Shown here one piece after another: positions 1 to 7,340 of a stretch of 10,785 nucleotides of DNA. The first letter of the stretch is position 1; the number at the start of each line of letters is the position of its first letter. This stretch comes from Candidatus Cloacimonas sp. SDB (GTDB taxonomy: Bacteria; Cloacimonadota; Cloacimonadia; Cloacimonadales; TCS61): NCBI GenBank assembly GCA_001412425.1, contig LKUH01000025.1, positions 1-10,785 on the forward strand, read 5' to 3'. Both the position numbers and the translations under genes were made by a program. The notes below the pieces were generated by a model that saw only the letters and a program-made list of their open reading frames with translations, was not told where the DNA came from and searched no databases.

Positions 1-394
1 AAAAGTATGGTGACATTTGGCACTATTGTAAATAGATATAATGTTTGCCCCAAATACTATACATCGAAGTGAAACATGAAGCAGAGCAAATTTATTGGTA
101 ATTACAATCCAGATTATGCCGCGTTGTTGAGGATAATGACAGTAATATATATTCCCAGCTAGCATTCCTTCTAAGAAAGAGTCGTCGGTTTTCACTGATT
201 TTTTCTTTGATGAAGATGAGGGTATTGATATTGAGGACGTTGTTATAATACCAATTAGAGCAACAAAGTTTCGTATAAAAATTATGCTTTTCAGAACTGG
301 AGTTTGGAAAGAGAGAATAAACCAGGGCAATGACATTCCTATTTTATCGGAGAAGAGAGTATATTTGTCGTGTCTTTGAAATTTGATGATTCAC
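1..394. other. Region without an intact gene; possible decayed coding DNA
   Basis: No intact gene with a credible start and ribosome binding site is visible here. Several short open stretches lie in different plus-strand frames: 1-72 (ends in TGA), 76-162 (starts MKQSKFIGNYNPDYAALLR), 102-248 (contains NIYSQLAFLLRKSRRFSLIF) and 146-379 (contains DEDEGIDIEDVVIIPIRATK). Their amino-acid composition looks protein-like rather than random, and they overlap as if one gene had suffered frameshifts and a stop. That reading is an inference; I do not recognise the family. No terminator hairpin is evident for the minus-strand gene that ends at 395. Confidence 0.3.
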
Positions 395-1591
395 TCATTC
401 AAACAAATCACGTTTTTTCAAGAGGATTTCCTCTTCTATTCCCTTCCGCAAAACTGTAATATAAAATTTTGCAATAGTTTTGTCCATAATCGCATCTGTG
501 ATTTCTAGTTTAGTGATTTCCTCAAAATTCTTTCCGTTGATTGCGATCAGTTCATCGGAGGTACTAATGCCGGCTTCCCAAGCAGGAGAATTTTCCAGAA
601 GACCTGTTATCTCCAGTTTTCCTTCTTTTTTGGCAATATGAACCCCAGAACTAAACCGAAGTGAGTAATTGGATCTTTCCCTTTCTTCCAGCTTTATCTG
701 CCGGTTGGGATAATCGATCGTCGTCAGATAATTTTCCAGAAAATATTTTCCGATGAGAGCAGTGCTGCTGTTCAGAAAATTAGGAATTTCTGCAAAGAGA
801 ACCGGAACATTTTCCAAAACTAAATCTCCCAGCTTTATCTCAGGCATCAAATAGAGATAATTCCGGGGAGCTTCCGTCCAGGGCCAATGGACAAAATAGC
901 CTTCCAGGTTTATCAGATTTTCCTTTTCTTCATCAGATAAACTTTCCAGCCAGTTGACGGGAAAGACGAAAGCAAAAGACAAGCCGGTGTCTATCATGCC
1001 AGCGATTTTATGTTTTCCGTTTATCAGTAGATCTACTCCGGGAAAATAGGGTTGGATCATCCTGATTTTCATTAGATGTTGTAAATCGTTTTCTACTTTC
1101 ATTTTAGTGGAATTTCGTAGGATTATGTTTTGTTTTTGATAATCAAATTCCACATTGAAAAATCGCAGATAATCCGAACCAATCATACCAGGAAGCTCAA
1201 ATTTGAAAGTATCCTTGAAATCAATCAATCCCACTTTCATTCCTTTCACTGAGGCATTTCCCAGTTGCAGATTATCCACAATTGCCAGAGTTGCATTCTG
1301 CTGAGGAATTTCTATCGTTTCAAATCTTAGAGTATCGTTGGCGCTTTTTTCCAGAATAGTCATGCCACCGGTATCTAAAATCATTGTGTAAGGGCTATCT
1401 CTGATGATTGCCGTTACTTCAATCACATGCGAATTCTGCAGAATGAAAGGAATGATCACATCTTCCTTCAGAACAGCAGCTTTGCCACCTTTGAATTTTT
1501 CAAACATGACGATTTGTGGCTTCTCGCAGGATATAAGCATAATGCTGACAGCAAGCAGCAAAGCCATCGTCCAGATTCTTTTTGATTGCAT
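395..1591 (-). CDS. Lipoprotein with two-lobed retropepsin-like aspartic protease and C-terminal PDZ domain
   Basis: This 398-aa protein is probably a lipid-anchored cell-envelope aspartic protease. Residues 1-22 form a lipoprotein signal: positively charged start (QSKR), hydrophobic core, and lipobox LISC with the lipidated cysteine at C22. Two aspartic-protease signatures follow, D73-T-G-G and D201-T-G-L, each followed by a hydrophobic-hydrophobic-glycine stretch (GMIGSDYL near 135-142 and ALIGKYFL near 278-285). This is the pattern of two retropepsin-like lobes in one chain. Residues of about 313-390 form a PDZ domain (GLLENSPAWEAGI, then DELIAINGK), which would bind substrate C-termini or a partner. 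The ATG at 1589-1591 is preceded by AGGAGGAG, which overlaps the stop codon of the upstream TetR gene, so the two are translated from one transcript. Bacterial aspartyl protease plus PDZ proteins are a known group; the substrate is unknown. Either lobe could be non-catalytic, since the residues around each DTG are atypical (DTGG rather than DTGA). Confidence 0.82.
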   Translation of the reverse strand: MQSKRIWTMALLLAVSIMLISCEKPQIVMFEKFKGGKAAVLKEDVIIPFILQNSHVIEVTAIIRDSPYTMILDTGGMTILEKSANDTLRFETIEIPQQNATLAIVDNLQLGNASVKGMKVGLIDFKDTFKFELPGMIGSDYLRFFNVEFDYQKQNIILRNSTKMKVENDLQHLMKIRMIQPYFPGVDLLINGKHKIAGMIDTGLSFAFVFPVNWLESLSDEEKENLINLEGYFVHWPWTEAPRNYLYLMPEIKLGDLVLENVPVLFAEIPNFLNSSTALIGKYFLENYLTTIDYPNRQIKLEERERSNYSLRFSSGVHIAKKEGKLEITGLLENSPAWEAGISTSDELIAINGKNFEEITKLEITDAIMDKTIAKFYITVLRKGIEEEILLKKRDLFE

Positions 1592-1600
1592 CTCTCCTCC

Positions 1601-2203
1601 TCATTTTTTGATCAATCTCCACAATGACTGAAACATTTCGTTCGAAACTACGTCTGCATTTAAATTGGGATCCAATTCACATAGAAAAGCGCTACCTTCA
1701 ATGATCGCCTGAATGAGCATCGAAAAGCGTGACGGCTGCAGATCGGGGCGTAGAGAATTTTCGCTCTGAGCCTGTTGAATTATATTTTGCAATCGCTGCC
1801 GAGCTCGCATCTGGTCCTGGGCAATTCGACTCCGGAATTCTGGTTTATATTTACTGAGAATAGTTAAAAGATCGTTATAAGAATATGGATATGATTCTGC
1901 TGTTTCATCCAGAAGAACAGTTTCCACATCTTTAAAAATAGGTATGGCTCGAAACATTCTCTCGATAAAATCCACACCAGATTTTAAGTTGGCAAAATAT
2001 TCTTTGCTCCATTCATCCATTTTTTCTGTGAAATAATCCAAAACACCTTCCACCATCGCATCCTTATTTCTGAAATGATGGTAAATGGCTGGTTTGGAAA
2101 TGCCAATTTCCGCTGCTATCATATTCATGGAGACATGATAGAAACCTTTCTGCAAGAACAAACGGAGTGCAGTTTTTAGAATAACTTCTTTGGTATTGAT
2201 CAT
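1601..2203 (-). CDS. TetR/AcrR-family transcriptional regulator
   Basis: A 200-aa one-component repressor of normal TetR-family length. The N-terminal DNA-binding domain spans roughly residues 3-50: a first helix (EVILKTALRLFLQKGFYHVS), then the helix-turn-helix with MIAAEIGISKPAIYHHFRNKDAM (about 28-50), whose GISKPAIYHHFRNK recognition segment is close to the family consensus. Residues 51-200 are the variable helical ligand-binding and dimerisation part, with no recognisable ligand signature. The ATG at 2201-2203 has a strong AAGGAGG six nucleotides upstream. The gene is followed after 9 nt by the aspartic protease lipoprotein, its likely target along with itself. A palindrome at 2213-2230 immediately upstream fits an autoregulatory operator. 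The inducing signal cannot be told from sequence. Confidence 0.93.
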   Translation of the reverse strand: MINTKEVILKTALRLFLQKGFYHVSMNMIAAEIGISKPAIYHHFRNKDAMVEGVLDYFTEKMDEWSKEYFANLKSGVDFIERMFRAIPIFKDVETVLLDETAESYPYSYNDLLTILSKYKPEFRSRIAQDQMRARQRLQNIIQQAQSENSLRPDLQPSRFSMLIQAIIEGSAFLCELDPNLNADVVSNEMFQSLWRLIKK

Positions 2204-2212
2204 TGATCCTCC

Positions 2213-2230
2213 TTACCTACCGGTAAGTAA
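2213..2230. promoter_or_regulatory. Candidate TetR-type operator palindrome
   Basis: TTACCTACCGGTAAGTAA is an 18-bp inverted repeat centred on ACCGGT, with one mismatched pair (positions 2217 and 2226). It begins 9 bp upstream of the repressor start codon. The size, the symmetry and the central ACCGGT resemble operators of many TetR-family repressors (established knowledge). That this repressor binds here is an inference from adjacency. Confidence 0.7.
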
Positions 2231-2256
2231 AATTGATAAGGTGATTTCTATGTCAA
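2228..2256 (-). promoter_or_regulatory. Candidate promoter of the TetR-protease operon
   Basis: On the minus strand a perfect -35 hexamer TTGACA lies at 2256-2251. With a 16-17 nt spacer the -10 would fall at about 2234-2228 (AATTTT or ATTTTA), a poor match to TATAAT. The -10 region would overlap the edge of the palindrome at 2213-2230, so a bound repressor would block RNA polymerase. The -35 is clear and the -10 is weak. Confidence 0.4.
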
Positions 2257-2458
2257 GTTTTTCTGAATATCTTTCGATCATTAATCTGACATTTGATTCC
2301 GACCTTAAATTCTTTGCCAGGATCACGATAAAGAAAGCATATGAAAAAAAGAAATTTGATTTTGGTCTATATTCGTATATTTTACCGGCTTTTATTATTA
2401 TCTTTGTTTTTCGTCTGATTCTCATGTGCTATCATTTATCGTCAGCTTTTTTGAATGA

Positions 2459-2596
2459 AGGGCTACCAGAGCCAGCAAGCAGATCGTTTTTGAAAACTAT
2501 GCCATTATGATGCAGTACAAGGAATTCAGGCGATCGCTTCTTAATAACATATTTTCTAAAACTGATGAAGGAGATTTTTTTCGGTCAGCTCAATAA
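2459..2596 (+). pseudogene. Candidate remnant of the C-terminal end of a lost gene
   Basis: An open frame of 45 codons follows a TGA at 2456-2458 and ends at TAA 2594-2596. It has no start codon or ribosome binding site of its own at the 5' edge, but its translation reads like a real protein C-terminus, with the segment IVFENYAIMMQYKEFRRSLL followed by an acidic tail. The Y-x(n)-FRRSLL pattern is faintly reminiscent of the C-terminal regulatory domain found in some SAM-dependent methyltransferases; that likeness is from memory and weak. It may equally be chance. The true start of the CPBP gene lies downstream at 2655, so this stretch is otherwise unexplained. Confidence 0.25.
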
Positions 2597-2642
2597 AATA
2601 TTTACAAGTTTTGAACAAATCTATATTAATGCCAAAAAAATA

Positions 2643-2649
2643 AGAGGTG
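2643..2649 (+). promoter_or_regulatory. Ribosome binding site that decides the CPBP start
   Basis: AGAGGTG lies 5 nt before the ATG at 2655. The in-frame ATG at 2565, which would add 30 residues, has no purine-rich site at proper distance, and would place the hydrophobic signal/TM segment behind a polar extension. The 2655 start puts KK directly before the first membrane helix. Confidence 0.7.
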
Positions 2650-2654
2650 CAATT

Positions 2655-5600
2655 ATGTTTAAAAAACCTTTATTCTGGATAATTTTGATTATTCTTGCAG
2701 TAGCTGGAGTGATATTTCTAACAGATTATTTTCCCAAAGTAATGTCCTTTGTTAATATCAGTATCTCCATGAGCCGCGGTGAAGCCCTGGAAGAGGCTGA
2801 AAAGTTAAGTAGAGATTTAGATTTAGGACCAGCGGAATTTGAATCTGTGGCAATATTCAACAGTGATTATTATACTCAGATTTATGTTGAGCTGGAAGGT
2901 GGAGGAAAAGCTGTTTTTAACCAAATGCTGCAGGAAGATCTTTATAAGCCCTATAGGTGGGAAGTTAGGTTATTTCAGGAGAATGAGACCAGAGAGGCTA
3001 AGATTTCCTTTACACCGGAAGGTGAGCCTTACAGTTTCCGGGAAATACTTCCTGAAACCCAGACGGGGAAAAATGTTTCCCGTGAGGTAGCAATAATACT
3101 GGCTGAAAATTTTCTTTTAAATGTCTGGAATATTGATCTCAGTCAATTTGAACTGATTGAAGAAAAAAGCAATCAGGTTATAAGCGGCAGAATAGATCAC
3201 ACTTTTGTTTACGAAAGGAAAGATGCTTCTATTAATGAAGCCAGATATAGATTAAGGACAACCGTAAGTGGCGACAAAATAACGGAATTAACAAATTATA
3301 TCAAGATCCCGGAAGCTTTCAGCAGGAGGTATGCGGAAATGCGGTCTGCCAATAACACAATTGCTACCGGAGGGCAGATTGCCATGGCAGTATTTTACGG
3401 TTTTGGGGGGATCCTGCTGGGAATATTCCTTTTGATGCGGAAAAAATGGCTTATCTGGAAGCAGGGTGTCTTCTGGGCATTTGTTGTTGCTTTCCTGGGA
3501 TTTATTTCTTCCTTTAATTATCTGCCTTTGAGCTGGTTCTGGTATGATACGGCGGTTTCAAAATCTGCATTTATATTACAGAATGTTGTCCAATATTTCA
3601 CTTCGTTTCTTACTGATTTTATAATTCTGGCTTTATCCTTTATTGCTGCTGAAAGTTTGACCAGAAAAGCCTTTCCTGAACATATTCAGTTCTGGAAAGT
3701 CTGGTCCAGAGATACAGCCGGCAGTAACAGGGTTTTAGGTAATACCCTGGGTGGTTATATTGTAACAGTGTTTTCACTTTGCTATATTACCGTATTCTAT
3801 TTTTTTACGACCAGATACCTGAACTGGTGGAATCCTTCTTCACTGCTGATAAATCCGAATCTTCTTGCTACACCCTTTCCCTGGTTTTCAGCTCTGGCTG
3901 TATCTTTACATGCGGGCTTCTGGGAAGAAGCACTTTTCCGAGCTGTCCCGCTGGCAGGAATGGTGCTGATTGGGCAGAAATTGAATAAGCGTAAACTCTT
4001 TCTGATACTGGGTCTTATATTACAGGCACTTATTTTTGGGGCAGGACATGCAAATTATGCAGCTCAGCCAGCTTATGCCAGAGTAGTGGAACTGATCATC
4101 CCTTCTCTCTTATTTGCCTTCCTTTATCTGCGATTCGGTTTGCTGACAGCGATAATTCTACATTTTGTGTTTGATGCTGTACTGATTTCCATGCCTGTCT
4201 GGGTTTCCACAGATAAAAACCTTATTGGATCCAAGATCCTTCTGGTGCTTTTCTTTTTCATACCTTTGTGGGTAGTTTTGTACAAAAGAATAAAACACAA
4301 TAAAACGGGTGAATTTGACAGGAAAAACCTGAATGAAAACTGGAAACCGGAATTGCAGCGACCGGAAGTTAAAGCGTTGGATATTGAAGTTCCGGCTAAA
4401 ATTGAATTCAGAGCTGCTAAATTATTGATCATTTTTGGTATTATTGGCTTTATTATCTGGGGATTGGTCAGCGAATTTACTGATCATACATTATTTCTTA
4501 ATACAAATAAAAAGGAAGCTACAGCAGCCGCGCAAAAAGAGCTGGAGCTGCAGGGAGTTGTGCTGGATGAAGAGTGGGAAATATATGCCGAGGTCCTAAA
4601 TGAAGTTACAGATATAGACCGCTATATCTGGCAGGAGGGTGGTTTAGATCAATATTTGCAGTGGTTGGGAAAATATATTCCTTCTTCCCGCTGGCGGGTG
4701 AGATTTGTAAAATTTACGGGTGATGTGGTTGAAAGGGCTGAGGAGTATGTTTTTTATATTGGAGAAAATTCACAGGTTTATAGTTTCAGGCAGACAATTC
4801 CGGAAAACAGGGCTGGAAAAGAACTGGAGGAAAATGAGGCTCGGGAAAGAGCACTGCAGGCTTTGGAGAAACAGTTTTCAGTAAATTCATCCGAGTGGAA
4901 AGAAATTACAGCTTCCCCGGAAAAGCTTCCCAATAGAAAGGACTGGGAATTTGTTTTTGCAGATACGCTGAACTACCAGTTCCAGGAAAGTGAATTACGC
5001 TATTTTGCTGTGCTTTCAGGTGATAAAGTTACAACTCTAGGGAGATCTATTCATGTTCCGGAAGAGTGGCTTAGAGAGCAGAAAAACCAGAAACGAGCAG
5101 CTGGAACTCTGGGCAATTTTGCCAATGTCTTAATATTTTTACTCTATTTTTCCGGTTTTGTGGTTGCACTGATCAGTTGGATCAAAAAGAAATTTGATCT
5201 TAAATTTTTCAAATATTCTCTGGGATTTTTAATTGCAATTCATTTGGTCAATTTAATCAACAGATGGCCTCTGGTGATAATGAAATTCTCCAGCAGTAAA
5301 CCTTATACTAACCAGCTTCTTGAAGTTATTTTAAAGAATTCGTTAAGCATAATTGTAATATCATTCGCTCTGGCAGTAATCGGCGGATGGATCAAATTCT
5401 GGACCGGAAAATTTAAAACAGAAGGAAAAATAGTGCTGCCTGCTCTTGCCTGGGCTGGATTAGTGGCGGTTGTAGCAGGTTTGTTGAAATTTGCATCTCC
5501 TGTCTGGGAGCCTGTCAGAGAAAATATCTCCCTGCTGGGTTACAGGGTTCCTTTCCTGGCTGACATTCTTCTCCCCATAAAACCCTATATCACAGTTACT

Positions 5601-5981
5601 TTTCTGGTTTTTATTATCTTTTATATTGTTAATATGGTAAGCCGCAACTGGACCAGAAAAAAAATTATTACCTTTTTCATCAGCGTTATTCTGTTCTGGT
5701 TAATTGCAATGAGTAGTTTTCTGGAAAAATTGCAGGCAGAGAACCTTATTTTTATTTTTGTTGGGGGATTAATTTCCGCTGGTCTTTTTATATTTATCTA
5801 TGTGAAATTTCTTAAATTCTTTCCTCAGGCCATTCCGCTGATAACAGGAGTTGCATTTTGTCTGAATCTTCTAAGATCTGCCTTTTATAACAACTATTCC
5901 GGGGAATTTATAAGCAGAATATCTGCAGTTATCGTAGTAGCGGTTATAAGTATATCAGGGTGGAAAATGCTGAAAAATTGA
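2655..5981 (+). CDS. Tandem-duplicated membrane protein with one CPBP (CAAX/Rce1-like) intramembrane protease unit
   Basis: From the ATG at 2655 the product is 1108 aa, several times the size of a usual CPBP protease (about 200-300 aa). Order: TM helix (about 5-22); extracytoplasmic domain (23-237); multi-helix membrane bundle (238-525); cytoplasmic linker (about 530-585); TM helix (588-605); second extracytoplasmic domain (606-818); second membrane bundle (820-1105). The first bundle carries the three CPBP motifs: E424-E425-x3-R429 (FWEEALFR), F461-x3-H465 (FGAGH) and H503-x3-D507 (HFVFD), the glutamate/histidine active site of Rce1-type enzymes. The second bundle has no EExxxR or paired histidines. 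The halves are homologous at a constant offset of 583 residues: YSFREILPE at 126 and YSFRQTIPE at 709; SGDK at 205 and 788. It likely cleaves within or near the membrane, but the substrate is unknown. The extracytoplasmic domains start with SRGEALEEA-like helices, vaguely PepSY-like (uncertain). The iron-sulfur gene follows 57 nt downstream on the same strand. An in-frame start at 2565 is possible but lacks a ribosome binding site. Confidence 0.85.
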   Translation: MFKKPLFWIILIILAVAGVIFLTDYFPKVMSFVNISISMSRGEALEEAEKLSRDLDLGPAEFESVAIFNSDYYTQIYVELEGGGKAVFNQMLQEDLYKPYRWEVRLFQENETREAKISFTPEGEPYSFREILPETQTGKNVSREVAIILAENFLLNVWNIDLSQFELIEEKSNQVISGRIDHTFVYERKDASINEARYRLRTTVSGDKITELTNYIKIPEAFSRRYAEMRSANNTIATGGQIAMAVFYGFGGILLGIFLLMRKKWLIWKQGVFWAFVVAFLGFISSFNYLPLSWFWYDTAVSKSAFILQNVVQYFTSFLTDFIILALSFIAAESLTRKAFPEHIQFWKVWSRDTAGSNRVLGNTLGGYIVTVFSLCYITVFYFFTTRYLNWWNPSSLLINPNLLATPFPWFSALAVSLHAGFWEEALFRAVPLAGMVLIGQKLNKRKLFLILGLILQALIFGAGHANYAAQPAYARVVELIIPSLLFAFLYLRFGLLTAIILHFVFDAVLISMPVWVSTDKNLIGSKILLVLFFFIPLWVVLYKRIKHNKTGEFDRKNLNENWKPELQRPEVKALDIEVPAKIEFRAAKLLIIFGIIGFIIWGLVSEFTDHTLFLNTNKKEATAAAQKELELQGVVLDEEWEIYAEVLNEVTDIDRYIWQEGGLDQYLQWLGKYIPSSRWRVRFVKFTGDVVERAEEYVFYIGENSQVYSFRQTIPENRAGKELEENEARERALQALEKQFSVNSSEWKEITASPEKLPNRKDWEFVFADTLNYQFQESELRYFAVLSGDKVTTLGRSIHVPEEWLREQKNQKRAAGTLGNFANVLIFLLYFSGFVVALISWIKKKFDLKFFKYSLGFLIAIHLVNLINRWPLVIMKFSSSKPYTNQLLEVILKNSLSIIVISFALAVIGGWIKFWTGKFKTEGKIVLPALAWAGLVAVVAGLLKFASPVWEPVRENISLLGYRVPFLADILLPIKPYITVTFLVFIIFYIVNMVSRNWTRKKIITFFISVILFWLIAMSSFLEKLQAENLIFIFVGGLISAGLFIFIYVKFLKFFPQAIPLITGVAFCLNLLRSAFYNNYSGEFISRISAVIVVAVISISGWKMLKN

Positions 5982-6038
5982 ATGTAATTGGAACTTTAAT
6001 AGTGAAGAAATTATCTGATTAAAAAGGAGCATTATTTT

Positions 6039-7319
6039 ATGGCACACAGAACATTAAAAACCGGTTACTCCGATATGGTAAAAAGATTGAACAGATTTCC
6101 CCAGGGAGCACCACCTTCGGAATTACTTTATAAAATACTGAATGTTCTGGTTACAAAAGAAGAAGCTACTTTAATTGCACGACTCCCGATCAAACCTTTC
6201 ACAGCAAAAAAAGCAGCCCTGAACTGGAAAAAGAATCTTACTGAGTCTAAGAAGATCCTGGATACTCTGTCAGAAAAGGGGTTGCTGATAGATGTGGAAC
6301 AAAATGGTGAAAACATCTATACTCTTCCTCCTCCGATGGCTGGATTTTTTGAATTCTCCATGATGAGAATAAGAGACGATGTAGATCAGAAAATTTTAGC
6401 TGAACTATTCTATCAATATCTTAATGTTGAAGAGGATTTTGTAAGAGAGTTATTTACCAGAGGTGATACGCAATTGGGCAGGACATTTGTCAATGAGCCT
6501 GTATTGTCTAATGAAAACGCTCTGCATGTTCTGGATTATGAAAGAGCTTCCGAAGTAATAAAAACAGCTACTCACATGGGAGTGGGAATTTGTTATTGTC
6601 GACATAAGATGGAACATTTGGGAAAAGCCTGTGATGCTCCCAGAGAGATCTGCATGACTTTTAACAATGTTGCTGCTTCGTTAATTAAACACGACATTGC
6701 CAGGCAAGTGGACGTAAAAGAGGGCATGGATCTTCTGCAGCAGGCTTACGATCACAATCTGGTGCAGTTTGGTGAAAATGTCAGAGAATCTGTTAACTTT
6801 ATCTGCAACTGCTGCGGATGCTGTTGTGAAGCAATGATTGCTGCCAGAAAATTTGCAGTTCTCAATCCCATTCATACTACAAATTTTATTCCCGAAGTTA
6901 TTACGGAAAAATGCACTGGTTGCGGAAAATGTGTTGAGATCTGCCCGGTGGAAGCAATGACACTTGTTTCCGCTAATGATCCCGATATGCCGGGAAGGAA
7001 AATTGCTGTTCTGAATGAAGAACGTTGCCTGGGCTGCGGTTTATGTGTTAAAGCCTGTAATTTTGAAGCGATAAAACTGAATCCCAGACCCAGCAGGGTT
7101 TTAACACCTCTAAATGGAGCCCATAAAGCAGTGATAATGGCTATTGAACGCGGAAAACTTCAAGATTTGATCTTTGATAACAGGGTGTTATGGAATCATA
7201 GGGCAATGGCAGCCGTTCTAGGTGTAATCCTGAAACTTCCTCCTCTAAAACAGGCACTGGCAAGTCAGCAGTTTAAATCCAGATATTTAGAAAATCTGAT
7301 CAGACGGGTGAAAGTTTAG
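6039..7319 (+). CDS. Cytoplasmic iron-sulfur protein: winged-helix-like N-terminus, cysteine clusters and 2x[4Fe-4S] ferredoxin domain
   Basis: A 426-aa soluble protein with no signal peptide or TM helix. Residues of about 20-100 look like a winged-helix domain (KILDTLSEKGLLIDVE, then a beta-wing ending in YTLPPP). A central part holds C185-x-C187-R-H, with C198 and C205 shortly after, and the dense cluster C256-N-CCGCCC (C258, C259, C261, C262, C263). Residues 290-345 form a bacterial ferredoxin domain with two [4Fe-4S] sites: C292-x2-C295-x2-C298-x3-C302-P and C330-x2-C333-x2-C336-x3-C340. The C-terminal part (350-426) is helical and basic. The ferredoxin part would pass electrons; the upstream cysteines may bind a further cluster or metal. 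Proteins of this architecture are known as 4Fe-4S binding proteins in anaerobes, without an assigned reaction as far as I know. The start ATG at 6039 has AAAGGAGC about 10 nt upstream. The gene lies 57 nt after the CPBP gene, so co-transcription is possible, and it converges on the ATPase gene. The winged helix could mean DNA binding or just a structural domain. Confidence 0.85.
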   Translation: MAHRTLKTGYSDMVKRLNRFPQGAPPSELLYKILNVLVTKEEATLIARLPIKPFTAKKAALNWKKNLTESKKILDTLSEKGLLIDVEQNGENIYTLPPPMAGFFEFSMMRIRDDVDQKILAELFYQYLNVEEDFVRELFTRGDTQLGRTFVNEPVLSNENALHVLDYERASEVIKTATHMGVGICYCRHKMEHLGKACDAPREICMTFNNVAASLIKHDIARQVDVKEGMDLLQQAYDHNLVQFGENVRESVNFICNCCGCCCEAMIAARKFAVLNPIHTTNFIPEVITEKCTGCGKCVEICPVEAMTLVSANDPDMPGRKIAVLNEERCLGCGLCVKACNFEAIKLNPRPSRVLTPLNGAHKAVIMAIERGKLQDLIFDNRVLWNHRAMAAVLGVILKLPPLKQALASQQFKSRYLENLIRRVKV

Positions 7320-7340
7320 AATTAGAATCAGAACCTTATT

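Larger units (their letters stand above)
2231..2654. other. Intergenic region between the TetR operon and the CPBP gene
   Basis: This divergent intergenic stretch is AT-rich. A weak plus-strand promoter candidate is TTGATT at 2356-2361 with TATTTT 16 nt later at 2378-2383, which could serve the CPBP gene with a long leader. Small open frames occur on both strands (for example 2190-2510 plus and 2213-2425 minus), but they lack ribosome binding sites and have unconvincing composition. The 3' part, 2459-2596, looks like the end of a decayed gene and is listed separately. No hairpin with a U-run is evident. Confidence 0.4.

Noticed and set aside
2213..2425. Open frame of 70 codons on the minus strand upstream of the TetR gene
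   Set aside because: No ribosome binding site, and it would run through the operator and promoter; no recognisable motif.
2190..2510. Open frame of 106 codons on the plus strand over the operator region
   Set aside because: It starts inside the TetR gene with no ribosome binding site, and its composition follows the AT-rich DNA rather than a protein family.
2565..2654. Upstream in-frame ATG giving the CPBP protein 30 extra residues
   Set aside because: No ribosome binding site there, whereas AGAGGTG precedes the ATG at 2655 and that start gives a normal membrane-protein N-terminus.
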